A DNA stretch of 18,167 nucleotides, taken from NCBI GenBank assembly GCA_026770595.1, contig MU633976.1, positions 1 through 18,167 on the forward strand, read 5' to 3'. This document shows, one piece after another, positions 1 through 7,890 of this stretch. Position numbers and translations under genes: made by a program. The first letter of the stretch is position 1, and each line of letters begins with the position of its first letter. The stretch comes from Ochromonadaceae sp. CCMP2298 (Eukaryota > Sar > Synurophyceae > Ochromonadales > Ochromonadaceae). Below the pieces are notes generated by a model, which was not told the origin of the DNA, made no database searches, and saw nothing but the letters and a program-made list of their open reading frames with translations.

Positions 1-127
1 TATGTACTATGTACTATGTACTATGTACTATGTACTATGTACTATGTACTATGTACTATGTACTATGTACTATGTACTATGTACTATGTACTGTACTATG
101 TTCTATGTTCTATGTACTATGTACTAT
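1..127. repeat. 7-bp tandem array, unit TATGTAC
   Basis: Thirteen perfect copies of TATGTAC fill positions 1-91. A shortened unit (TGTAC, 92-96), two TATGTTC variants (97-110) and two more perfect copies with a partial unit (111-127) follow. The array runs off the left edge of the window, so its full length is unknown. Because 7 is not a multiple of 3, three units make 21 bases and the array reads as an open frame with a 7-residue peptide repeat (MYYVLCT). I regard that frame as an artefact. The unit does not resemble a known telomere repeat such as TTAGGG or TTTAGGG. Confidence 0.97.
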
Positions 128-778
128 CGCAGTACGTACTGGGGATAGGTACATCAGCACTGGCATCCTTTCGCGATTGAATAGTACGTACTTTGGAAGA
201 ATAGGCTTAAGAAGCAAGGAAGCGTGGTGGCTATTCTACTTAGTGCGTGACTGACCGCTTCCCCTGCACCCATACTACTGTAAGGTACCCATACTACTAT
301 GCTTCCTGCGCACCCATACTGCCTCAATGCTACTGCCTCACCCCTCCTCATCAACTCAACGACCGCCATGTTCAATATCGTGATACTGCAGTCTCCAGCA
401 TTTATATGGATATTTAGTGGAACAAAAGAAGCTTTTTCAGCAGTAAGATCATCACTTAAGTCATTATTTGGTGTGTCACTGCACACGGATGTGACACACA
501 CCTACTGCTGTGACAGAATGCTGCCACAATGTAGAGTAGTGGTTATCCCACACTCCGACTTATTTCCGACGTGGAGACTGCTGAAAGGGCAAATCACATC
601 GTTGTACCCCTCTTGCCTCTTCAGTACTATAGCACATCCTCGAGTCACCCTCGAGACCAGACCCGCGACTGCTGCTAGGGCAAGGCACCATCTCTCCGCC
701 TCTGGAGGATGCGCATACTCCACTAGACACTATAGGATTTGCGAACGGATACTACCAGACTGGTCCTTTAGGAGTGGT
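128..778. other. Region with no supported gene
   Basis: This stretch is richer in A and T than the genes to its right. It holds two copies of the palindrome AGTACGTACT (131-140 and 183-192) and several imperfect copies of CCCATACTACT or CCCATACTGCC between about 269 and 330. Open frames exist on both strands (about 154-501 minus, 299-871 plus), but they show no recognisable domain and the minus frame has no ATG at its upstream end. The downstream (3') part of the small minus-strand gene at 779 probably extends into the right side of this region. Confidence 0.6.
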
Positions 779-1024
779 CTAAGAGTTGTTCGCGTCCAGA
801 CCCTTGCTCACATTCGAGGTCAAGGGCGGCTTCTCCTTGTCCATGCGCAGTCGAGGATGAAGAGAGTGTAACTTCTTGCTCAAGCTCTCATAGTGCTTCT
901 GGACTAGAGTCTTGTGGCTGTCTTGACCTAGAGGCTTCTTGATTGCGGGGTTGGGCAGCGCGACTGCCGCCAGCCAGAGCCAGGAGGCCAGGACGAGGAG
1001 CGTGGCGAGGTTGAACAGCTGCAT
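779..1024 (-). CDS. Small secreted or ER-targeted protein, unknown function
   Basis: I do not recognise this 81-residue protein. It starts with a clear signal-peptide-like leader: a short polar start (MQLFN), then a hydrophobic stretch rich in Leu, Ala and Trp (about residues 6-22) ending near VALP. The remaining ~58 residues are hydrophilic and basic, with many Lys, Ser and His and few acidic residues, and contain no cysteine. This composition could suit either a secreted peptide or a signal-plus-transit-peptide leader to a complex plastid. The frame is open upstream to an ATG at 1132, giving 117 residues, but that would put 36 residues ahead of the leader, so I prefer the ATG at 1024. The gene is divergent from the bilin reductase across 484 bp, and co-regulation is possible but unproven. 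It could also be one exon of a larger gene or a chance frame. Confidence 0.45.
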   Translation of the reverse strand: MQLFNLATLLVLASWLWLAAVALPNPAIKKPLGQDSHKTLVQKHYESLSKKLHSLHPRLRMDKEKPPLTSNVSKGLDANNS

Positions 1025-1508
1025 GGCGACAACTGATCGATGAGGCTTGGCGCGAAGTGAGAGAAAGAGAGAGTCTTGTGTTTGTGAGAACGGGAACAGT
1101 AGACAGTATGTCTTGTGCGCAGACTCGCTCATAGTAGAGCTTCAATCCTCGTCAACAGTTCAACACAACACTTCAACAGGGGTGCTCTCCCAACAGAGCC
1201 TCACCTGCTTTAGGAAATTTTGAAGGAAAGGGTTAAAGTGTAGGTTAGGGTCCCGGATTCCCCATTGTCCGAATTGTCCAGTCACCAAAGAACTTTAGAA
1301 GGTGTGACAAAAATCTGGCGCTCTTTTCTGGGATGTGATTGTGATTCGGAGTCAAAGAACATGGTACAGGGGAGAGGGATTGAAGAAAGGATCGTTTTTG
1401 AGGTGAGATCTGCGCAGCGGGAAGAACCCCCGCTGGTCTCTCGCATGCACAAACCTGCTGCAACTAGCAACCTCGCATACCTCTGAACCTCGCACACTTC
1501 TGGACACG
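1025..1508. promoter_or_regulatory. Divergent upstream region shared by the small secreted gene and the bilin reductase
   Basis: These 484 bp separate two start codons pointing away from each other, so both 5' untranslated regions and both promoters should lie here. I see no clear TATA box, no long repeat and no convincing coding sequence. Short frames on both strands have no recognisable domain. A purine-rich stretch with GGTTAAAGTGTAGGTTAGGG lies near 1230-1250. Confidence 0.5.
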
Positions 1509-2576
1509 ATGATGGGAAACGTCGTACTGCTGCTCCTGCTTCTTCAGGTAGCGCATGCGCTGCTCGGCGTGCAACCGAAGCGGGGCATTCCCTCTGCAGG
1601 CGAGGCGTTGAAGAACTTGGATGATACTGCGTCAAAGCTCCTCCGGCAAGCCGTCCCCGCCCCCGCCGCCGCCACAATTGAGCCAACCGTTTACGAATCA
1701 GATTTGCCCACGCCGCTGCCGTGGAGCGAGTCGCTGAACCCGTCGCGTGATCTGACCTACATGCCCATGTTCTCCAAGACGCTCGAGCGCCTGCTGGAGA
1801 TGGGCGCAACGCAGGTGGAGCTGGAGCCGTCCACAACACAGAAGCTGAGCGACGTCAAGCCCGCGCGCATCGGCAACATGGCCTTCCAGACGGAGCGCTT
1901 CCGCAAGGTGCGATTGACGTACTTTGACGCGGGAGACGCCGTGCAGGTGTTCAATGCAGTCTTCTACCCCGCCTTCCAGTACGACCTGCCCATCCTGGGC
2001 TTCGACCTCATCAGCCTGGGTAAGAGCCGCGTCCTGAACGTGATGGATTTCCAGCCCATCCACCCAACGGAGGAGTACTCGCAGCGATACATCGACCCCA
2101 TCTCGCACATCCGAGAGAGGTACCCCGACCTGCAAGGCAAACTCTCGGGCAAGATCTACGACGACACCTCCTTCTTCTCGAAGAACATGCTCTTCGGGCG
2201 GTTCGGAGACGAGTCCAAGGTGCTTGACGTGGTGTACCCCGCGTTCGAGGAGTACCTAGACGCCTATCTGGGCATGATGCAGACAGCCGAGGCCGACCAC
2301 GACCCCGACGCGATGGCGCTGGTGCAGGCCAGGCAGAGCGCGTACGACGCCTACTCCGCACTGAAGGACCCCGCAGTGGGCCTGTTCGACGCGTACTTCG
2401 GCAAGCAGTGGTCCAACAGCTTCGTGCACGACTTCCTCTTCTCTCTCAGCAGAGACCAGACACAGAACATGGCGTCCATCGGCATACCCACCGCGCCCCA
2501 CCAGCCCGTGCACAACTTCAACGTGGACAAAGTGTCGGGGGTAGTGACGCCCGCCTCTTCTGGCAACACGCACTAG
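1509..2576 (+). CDS. Ferredoxin-dependent bilin reductase (HY2/PebA/PebB/PcyA family), predicted plastid-targeted
   Basis: Members of this family reduce biliverdin IXa, or a dihydrobiliverdin, to a phytobilin with electrons from ferredoxin, giving chromophores for phytochromes or phycobiliproteins. The protein has 355 residues in one exon. Residues 1-17 form a signal peptide (MMGN, then six Leu, ending AHA), and residues 18 to about 75 resemble a transit peptide rich in Ala, Pro and Ser. The family core begins near residue 85. The signature runs from FDAGDAVQVFNAVFYP (139-154) through YDLPILGFDLISL (158-170) to NVMDFQPI (177-184), with Asp180 a probable proton donor. Near the C-terminus, KDPAVGLFDAYFG (286-298) holds Asp287, probably the second conserved Asp, and FVHDFLFSLS (305-314) matches the family end. 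The length exceeds cyanobacterial members mainly because of the leader. The DPA motif points to the PebA/PebB/HY2 branch rather than PcyA, but I cannot settle the product. Leu at the predicted +1 site is compatible with, but not diagnostic of, red-lineage plastid import. Confidence 0.88.
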   Translation: MMGNVVLLLLLLQVAHALLGVQPKRGIPSAGEALKNLDDTASKLLRQAVPAPAAATIEPTVYESDLPTPLPWSESLNPSRDLTYMPMFSKTLERLLEMGATQVELEPSTTQKLSDVKPARIGNMAFQTERFRKVRLTYFDAGDAVQVFNAVFYPAFQYDLPILGFDLISLGKSRVLNVMDFQPIHPTEEYSQRYIDPISHIRERYPDLQGKLSGKIYDDTSFFSKNMLFGRFGDESKVLDVVYPAFEEYLDAYLGMMQTAEADHDPDAMALVQARQSAYDAYSALKDPAVGLFDAYFGKQWSNSFVHDFLFSLSRDQTQNMASIGIPTAPHQPVHNFNVDKVSGVVTPASSGNTH

Positions 2577-3157
2577 GCACCGCAAGTATTCTGTAAATAG
2601 TGTAAAACCCCTTAGGTACCCCTTTCTAGACTGTAGGAGAGACGTGACATTGTGACATAGGTGCCACACTCCGAGATCCTGTCCTTGCATATACAACTGT
2701 ATATCTTATTTGCCAGTTGTCTAACAAAAGTACCGATTGTAACCTCCAGTCTTTGTGTTGGTGTATGTGTGTGGGCGACCCAGGTCTTCTGATGGCATGC
2801 GATATCATAGGATCGTCTCCATCGCACTTTTATGGGTGCTCGTCAACGATTCCTGCAATTCCGTGCGTATAACTTATCACCTGAAGATACTATTACCATT
2901 ACTTTACTTACGTAATTGAGTGGTAAGTTAGGAAGGGTTCGTCGCATTTTTAGGTGTGAAATTGGCACACCTTACAAGCTTCAATAAACAAACAGCGCCC
3001 ACTCTGACGCACTAAAGTCTCGATTTGAACCAACGGCTTGGGCTCTTTGTGTTTTCAACAGGTTTTGTCCTCCTTTCAATCCTTGGTCCTCTTGTGGTCC
3101 TGAGCAGCCCCCCTCTCACCCTTGTGCATTGCCAACTCCTAAATCGAGTACGGTGCG
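2577..3157. other. Intergenic region between bilin reductase and NDC1
   Basis: These 581 bp hold the 3' untranslated region of the bilin reductase and the promoter of NDC1. The sequence is richer in A and T than the flanking genes. I see candidate poly(A) signals at 2592-2605 and 2983-2988, and a small inverted pair ACTTAC/GTAAGT (about 2907-2931). No frame shows a recognisable protein. The plus frame that begins near 3025 overlaps NDC1 in another frame and is a shadow of it. Confidence 0.6.
2592..2605 (+). promoter_or_regulatory. Candidate poly(A) signal of the bilin reductase
   Basis: TGTAA occurs twice (2592-2596 and 2601-2605), starting 15 bases after the stop codon. TGTAA is the established poly(A) signal in green algae, and its use here is inferred. 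The 9-base string GTAAATAGT (2593-2601) recurs downstream of RPB3 at 7701-7709. An AATAAA at 2983-2988 is an alternative, but it lies more than 400 bases from the stop. Confidence 0.4.
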
Positions 3158-5800
3158 ATGGATGTGCTCTGCCAGTCACGGGTGGGCGGGCTCATCCAGG
3201 CATCGCTGCAGCGGCGCCTCTTTGTGTGGGCAGGGCTCAATCTGCTCTTCTCCTGCGCTCTATTTCTCGCAATCTCGTTCTGGTACTCTGCATCGCTGAG
3301 CGTGTCTCTGGCCGACTGGGGTCTGTACTGCATCACGCACGTGGGTCTGGCCGTGCTGGTGTTCAACTGGTACCTGTCAGACAGACGCAAGTTCGGAGCC
3401 CTCGCAGTGCGGCAGTTCCCTCTGCGTGCGGCGGCAAAGGTGGCCTGCATCGCGCTGCTGGGGGGGGTCTTCTATGGCAAGATAGTGGCGGATGTGCTGG
3501 CAGACCTCAGCCCCACCACCTCCACCACTGTCTACAGCTCCTCGCTGGCTCTCCTGCGGCTGACTGCGGAGAGACACCTAGTGCCCGTACTGGCAGCCTT
3601 CCTAGCCCTACAGTGGTTCCTAGCACGCGGCAGTCGGAGCAGCGGCACAGGCCAAGAACCCAGTCTTCAGTTACTGCCCCGCCCCATCCTCTCAACCTAC
3701 CTCACACTCTCAGAGAATGCGCTGGTCGCCGCGGGGTGGCAGAGCCTCTACCTGGGAGGGGTGGTGGCCGGGGCTCTGTGTGTGCTGCGCCTAAGCCTGC
3801 GGGCCTTTGCACTGTACGTGTGTGCCCGCAGCCGTTACGAGCCTGCGGCCTGCGCCAGCAACCTTACCAACTTCTGCGCTGTGTCTGACTACGGGCGGAT
3901 CCTGCTGCCCCCGGCCCCGGCCCCGGTCCCCGTTGTCCCCACTGTCCCCATTGTCCCTGTCCCTGTAGTCTCTGCGATGTCGATGTCTGCGGTCTCTGTG
4001 GGCGGAGTGGGCACACTGGGGAACATTTGTCCAGCGGAGGCGGGCACTAGCTGTCAAGCCAACCACACCACCCCTACATTACCCGGTCCCTCAGCTGTGG
4101 TGTTCGCGGCCTGCACCTTGGACTCGCTGCTGCCCCAGTCCACCCTGCTGGCTGACTTCCAAAGTGCCCTGCTGGTGGCCTTGCTGCTGCTCTGGCACGC
4201 ATTACTGCTGCACTACAGTCTAGCTCTCTTCGTGACCTACCCACTAGACATGCGCAAGCTGCAGGCGCAGGCACAGAATGGGTCCTCCGGTGCAGGAACA
4301 GGTGCAGGAGCAGGTGCAGGAGCAGGAGCAGGTGCGGGTGCGGGTGCGGGGGTGGTGGATCTACAGGTAGAGGCGCTGCTACTAGGCTCCGGCTACCAAC
4401 CCTCCACCCCCCAGCACGAGGGCTACGAGCAGAGGGAGCTGCGGGCCACGGAGGAGCGGCTGAAGCGACTCAGGGACAGCGTGGTGTGGCAGGCGGGCCG
4501 CCCCCCAGTGCTACCCTACCTAGGCGAGTGCGCGCCCGCCATAGCGGTAGGGGGGAAGTCCTGGCTCAGCCTGATGAGCGTTAGTGGCGGTAGCAGCGGC
4601 AGTGGCCGGGGCAGTGGGAGTGTGGGTGGGAAGAGGAGTATGGGGCAGCTGGGGCAGGTGGATCTGCTGGCTAGGGCGTTGGCCGTGCAGGACCTCAACA
4701 GGGGCGTGCGCTGCTCGGTCTGCCCGCCTCTCAGTGGGGCTGGGGGGGCTGGTTACAGCTCCAGCGGCGCGCTCAACAGACGGCAAGAGCTGTTTTGTGA
4801 CCAGAGGCGGTGGGAGCAGGTGGTGGCTGCGTCACTCACAATGATCGACGCGATGGCCCTGCAAGTGCAGCTCATCGACGCCTTCCTCAACACAGCAGGC
4901 AGCAGCAGAGGCTTCAGCGGTAGTGGGGGGACGAAGACGGAGGGGGGCAAGACTTCCCAAACTAAGTCCCAGGATCGGGACAGCTTCCACCCAGGCAGCA
5001 GAGACGCCAGCAGAGATGTGCTGGACAAAATCCTGGCCATTCGGGGAAAACTAGGGACGATCGCGCCGGACGCGGCGGCAATGCGCGGGTCGATTGAGAT
5101 AGAGAAGGGGGAGAAGGGTACGGGTAAGGGTAAGGGGAAGGGAGAGGAGTGGGCTCGACAGACCCCCTCTGAGAGGGCCTGCGCCTTGCTGTTGGCCGTG
5201 GCTCTGCCCCTAGCACGCCTGCCCTCTCGTCTGCAGCTAGCCGTGGACGCAAACCCGCTGCTCAGGGGGGCGCAGGAAGCCGCGGTGACCACGCTCTGCA
5301 AGAGGCTGGGGCTGCCCGTGGAGGGCGCGGGGTCCCGGTTGGCCGGTACGCTGGGCACTGACGAGGCCTTCCCCCCTATGGCCACGGGCGCTTTGGTGCA
5401 CACGGTAGAGACCCTCAGCCTGCTGCAGACGCACGCCCTGGGCGAGGACGCCTCCGGCCTGTCGCAGCGCTCGGTGCACAGCGTGGTGCGCGCTTTGCTG
5501 CAGCTGGAGGCACAGCTGGCCGCCCTCTGCACCTCGCTGCAGACCTCCCCAGAGGCCGTGCGTCTCACCACCTCCACAGCCGGTTTGAAGATACGCTACC
5601 GCCTGCGCCGGGACGAGCTGCTGCCCAGCGCGGTGAGGGGCATGCAGGCGGCGGTGCGGGAGGGTCTGTACCGAGTGATCCGCGCCTACAAGGACGTGCT
5701 GCTGCTAGTGGCCTCGAACTACAACGCGAACTCCGCCGTAGTCTCCCTCTACACGCCGCGACTGATGCAGGCCCTGAAGGAGAAGCTGATACAGATGTGA
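3158..5800 (+). CDS. NDC1: NDC1-like transmembrane nucleoporin
   Basis: NDC1 spans the nuclear membrane, anchors nuclear pore complexes and, in fungi, spindle pole bodies. This intronless gene encodes 880 residues. The N-terminal third has about six membrane segments (roughly 21-43, 52-72, 92-110, 140-156, 196-222 and 335-360), as in the family, and the rest is soluble. The best support is at the C-terminus: an LSLLQTHALGEDASGLSQRS block (about 752-771) is followed by a leucine-rich helix, and a final VREGLYRVIRAYKDVLLL segment has the spacing I expect of the NDC1 C-terminal domain. Low-complexity insertions make the protein longer than human NDC1 (about 670 residues): a Pro/Val stretch at 251-271 in the loop before the last membrane segment, a Gly-Ala run at 378-398 just after it, Gly/Ser linkers near 470-490, and a Lys/Gly stretch near 649-663. 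The ATG at 3158 directly precedes the first membrane segment. The identification is by pattern, not search. Confidence 0.7.
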   Translation: MDVLCQSRVGGLIQASLQRRLFVWAGLNLLFSCALFLAISFWYSASLSVSLADWGLYCITHVGLAVLVFNWYLSDRRKFGALAVRQFPLRAAAKVACIALLGGVFYGKIVADVLADLSPTTSTTVYSSSLALLRLTAERHLVPVLAAFLALQWFLARGSRSSGTGQEPSLQLLPRPILSTYLTLSENALVAAGWQSLYLGGVVAGALCVLRLSLRAFALYVCARSRYEPAACASNLTNFCAVSDYGRILLPPAPAPVPVVPTVPIVPVPVVSAMSMSAVSVGGVGTLGNICPAEAGTSCQANHTTPTLPGPSAVVFAACTLDSLLPQSTLLADFQSALLVALLLLWHALLLHYSLALFVTYPLDMRKLQAQAQNGSSGAGTGAGAGAGAGAGAGAGAGVVDLQVEALLLGSGYQPSTPQHEGYEQRELRATEERLKRLRDSVVWQAGRPPVLPYLGECAPAIAVGGKSWLSLMSVSGGSSGSGRGSGSVGGKRSMGQLGQVDLLARALAVQDLNRGVRCSVCPPLSGAGGAGYSSSGALNRRQELFCDQRRWEQVVAASLTMIDAMALQVQLIDAFLNTAGSSRGFSGSGGTKTEGGKTSQTKSQDRDSFHPGSRDASRDVLDKILAIRGKLGTIAPDAAAMRGSIEIEKGEKGTGKGKGKGEEWARQTPSERACALLLAVALPLARLPSRLQLAVDANPLLRGAQEAAVTTLCKRLGLPVEGAGSRLAGTLGTDEAFPPMATGALVHTVETLSLLQTHALGEDASGLSQRSVHSVVRALLQLEAQLAALCTSLQTSPEAVRLTTSTAGLKIRYRLRRDELLPSAVRGMQAAVREGLYRVIRAYKDVLLLVASNYNANSAVVSLYTPRLMQALKEKLIQM
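4289..4351 (+). repeat. In-frame GC-rich hexamer array encoding a Gly-Ala run
   Basis: Variants of GGTGCA, GGAGCA and GGTGCG repeat in frame inside NDC1 and encode alternating Gly and Ala over residues 378-398, immediately after the last predicted membrane segment. All changes between copies are synonymous (third or sixth base) except one Thr near the start. That suggests slippage growth in a flexible linker that tolerates length change. Confidence 0.9.
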
Positions 5801-6156
5801 AGTCTGTACTAGATCGTATGTAGATCCTCTGTAATATATCCTAAGAAAGAGGAAAATCATGAATTCTTTCGTTTTTCCGTTGGATTAGTTTTTTACCTGG
5901 GTACGAAATACGGGATATTTCATCATTTTTCGTCGAAAAATGCCTCTGCGGCCATAAAGTGAGCAAGGAAAGCGAGCCGTGAGGAGAGAGGAGGCGGCAG
6001 GCACAATCTATCTGGAGGCGCTTGTGCATCGCCGCTGCAGCGCAGTCTCGGATCCGTCGAGCTCAGTTGCCTGATTTGGAGGCGAGCGTATCCCGTCGAG
6101 CGGTGCAGCAGTCCAGCCTTATTTGCACTTTGCGGTAGCACGGGACCTTGCCAACC
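5801..6156. promoter_or_regulatory. Intergenic region, NDC1 3' end and RPB3 promoter
   Basis: These 356 bp separate two genes on the same strand. The left 150 bp are rich in A and T and contain the candidate poly(A) signal. The right half is more GC-rich and should hold the RPB3 promoter and leader. I find no clear TATA box or coding sequence. Confidence 0.5.
5830..5834 (+). promoter_or_regulatory. Candidate poly(A) signal of NDC1
   Basis: TGTAA lies 29 bases after the NDC1 stop codon, in an A/T-rich stretch (GTAATATATCC). The spacing suits a TGTAA-type poly(A) signal, and there is no AATAAA nearby. Confidence 0.35.
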
Positions 6157-7531
6157 ATGCCGTTCAATCGAGCGCCCAAGGTGAAGATCACCGAGATGAA
6201 GGAGGACTTCATGGTGTTCGAGTTGACAGAAACAGATATCAGTATGGCCAACGCGCTGAGGCGTATAATGATGGCGGAGGTGCCGACTCTGTGCATCGAC
6301 TTGGTGGAGTTCGAAGACAACACGACCACCTTATTAGACGAGTTCCTGGCCCATCGACTAGGCCTCATGCCCCTACGCTCTCTGCGAGAAGGCGGCATGG
6401 CCTCGTGGGCGTACAGCCACGAGTGCGACTGTGAGAACTACTGCGAGAAGTGCAGCGCCACCTTTACTCTGGACTGCGACTTCGCAGATCTGGCTGCAAA
6501 GCTCCCCACCTCCGAGCAGCAGGTAGCCATCTCCATCACCTCCCGGGACCTCATCCCCGACAACCCAGACTGCACAGCGGTGCACTACAGCAACGAGGGC
6601 GAGGAGCAGAGTGCGCGGGAGGATGGGCAGGGGCAGGGGGTGGTGCTGGTGAAACTGGGGCCGGGGCAGCGGCTGAGGCTGAAGGCGGTGGCGAAAAAGG
6701 GCGTAGGCAAGGAGCACGCTAAATGGAACCCCACAGCCACTGTGGCGCTCAAGCACGACCCGATAGTTAGACTGAACGAAGAGATGTGAGTATGGGGTGT
6801 GTGTCATACAACGAATGGTCTTACATTCACATACGCACGCATGTATGCACGTATAAATGCATGTATGCACATATGCCATGCACACATTCACTCCTCTGCC
6901 TCAAGCGCTCAGTGAAACTCACCAGCCCCACCCCCTCACCTCCACCTCCCCCCTCGCAGCCTGGACCAGTACAGCGAGGAGCAGAAGCGCGCCCTGGTGG
7001 ACTGCTGCCCCACTACCGTGTTCGAGTACGTGGAATCCACGCAGGTGGTGGTGGTGGTGGCAGAGGAGAAGTGCATCTTCTGCAAGGAGTGTTTGTTCAC
7101 CACGGAGGAGTTCCGGAAGGAGCCAGAGGACAAGCTGTCCGTGCAGGTGGGTGGTGGTGTAGGTGGTGGTGGTGTAGGTGGTGGTGATGTTGTTGGTGGT
7201 GGTGTTGGTGGTGTGGGGGGATGATGATTGCGTTTACGACTACCTTTTCTTGCACATATACTTATACCTATTCCTATACTTGTACCTATCCCCACCTATC
7301 CCCACCTATCCGCACCTATCTCTACACCCCTACCCTTACTTACACCATCATACCCCTACCCCTATCCCCCCTACCCCTACCCCCCCCTAGGTGGACCACA
7401 GCGCGGACAAGTTCATATTCACTGTGGAGACCACTGGTGCCCTCAGTGCGAGAGAGGTGGTGCAGGACGCACTGGCGCAGCTGCACGACAAGGTGGAGAG
7501 GCTGTCCAAGCTCATGAACCAACTCAACTAG
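6157..7531 (+). CDS. RPB3: DNA-directed RNA polymerase II subunit RPB3
   Basis: RPB3 pairs with RPB11 to form the alpha-like assembly platform of RNA polymerase II in the nucleus. Three exons (6157-6785, 6960-7146, 7391-7531) join in frame to 318 residues, the same length as the yeast protein. The N-terminus MPFNRAPKVKITEM and the alpha-motif ANALRRIMMAEVPTLCID (31-48) are characteristic. The zinc-binding cysteines are C90, C92, C96 and C99 (CDCENYCEKC), which separates RPB3 from the Pol I/III subunit AC40. Exon 2 completes LNEEI and continues with EEQKRALVDCCPTTVFEYVE and a CIFCKEC motif. Exon 3 ends with KLMNQLN. Intron 1 (6786-6959, GTGAGT to CTCGCAG, phase 2) hits a stop at once if retained. 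Intron 2 (7147-7390, GTGGGT to CCCTAG, phase 0) is G-rich then C-rich. The ATG at 6157 has a good context (CCAACCATGC). A nearby in-frame TTG at 6148 is not a start. Confidence 0.95.
7147..7390 (+). repeat. RPB3 intron 2, GGTGGT-rich start and CCTATCCCCA-rich end
   Basis: The first 75 bases of this intron are almost only G and T, with GGTGG repeats (7147-7220). The last 110 bases are C, T and A with repeats of CCTATCCCCA and CCCCTA (about 7284-7388). The two halves are partly complementary in composition, so the transcript may fold back on itself. G-quadruplex formation by the first half is also possible. Both are inferences. Confidence 0.85.
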
Positions 7532-7700
7532 GGTACTAGGGTAGACAGCGTATAAGCGTATAGTATGGGTAGTGTGGGTAGTGTGGGGAGACTGGGGGGC
7601 AGAAGGGAGGCTATGCCTGGTCTGTATAGGTACCTTGTATCTCTGCATACCTGCATACCCTGACTGCCCTGCCTGCATCTTTCTTCCCTCCAACCTCAGC

Positions 7701-7716
7701 GTAAATAGTAAATAAA
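7701..7716 (+). promoter_or_regulatory. Candidate poly(A) signal of RPB3
   Basis: GTAAATAGT is followed directly by AATAAA (7711-7716), about 180 bases after the RPB3 stop codon. The 9-mer matches the one after the bilin reductase. The AATAAA makes this the most conventional 3' signal in the window. Confidence 0.45.
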
Positions 7717-7785
7717 GACCACGTGTTCGGTGGGTATTGGGCTATTTTTTCGTAATACAGCCAGAGGGGCGCTGGGCGAAATTCG

Positions 7786-7795
7786 TTTATTTACA
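7786..7795 (-). promoter_or_regulatory. Candidate poly(A) signal of NOSIP
   Basis: On the minus strand, TGTAA (7795-7791) overlaps AATAAA (7791-7786), about 95 bases after the NOSIP stop. Both common signals fall together at a plausible distance. Confidence 0.45.
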
Positions 7796-7890
7796 CTTCT
7801 CTAGTAGACAATAGAGGTAAAGTAAAGGGGTGGGGCGTCAGCAGTCATACACTGACAGACACTAGCTGACACTAGTTGAAGTAGGGAACA

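Larger units (their letters stand above)
7532..7890. other. Convergent intergenic region between RPB3 and NOSIP
   Basis: The two genes point toward each other with 359 bp between stop codons. The two 3' signals (plus at 7701-7716, minus at 7786-7795) are about 70-90 bp apart, so the transcripts may end close to each other or overlap. The region also shows short repeats such as GGGTAGTGTG (about 7567-7586) and CTAGTTGAAGT (twice near 7870-7900). I see no gene. Confidence 0.6.

Noticed and set aside
9-254. 81-residue plus-strand frame with MYYVLCT repeats
   Set aside because: It is the 7-bp tandem array read through in one frame, and the residues after the array show no domain.
154-501. 115-residue minus-strand frame
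   Set aside because: The upstream end is a GTG, not an ATG. It has no recognisable domain and lies over repetitive A/T-rich DNA. An unspliced exon cannot be excluded, but nothing supports it.
299-871. 190-residue plus-strand frame
   Set aside because: It has an ATG but no hydrophobic, domain or family pattern, and it overlaps the small secreted gene on the other strand at its end. I treat it as a chance frame.
1230-1250. GGTTAGGG-like string resembling a telomere repeat
   Set aside because: Only one partial copy is present, with no array.
3025-3888. 287-residue plus-strand frame overlapping NDC1
   Set aside because: It is another frame of the GC-rich NDC1 coding region; NDC1 has membrane segments and family motifs and this frame has none.
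4753-5577. 274-residue minus-strand frame antisense to NDC1
   Set aside because: It is a Ser/Ala/Arg-rich antisense shadow of a GC-rich gene with no domain.
6148-6156. TTG start three codons upstream of the RPB3 ATG
   Set aside because: The RPB3 family N-terminus MPFNRAP begins exactly at the ATG at 6157, which also has the better context.
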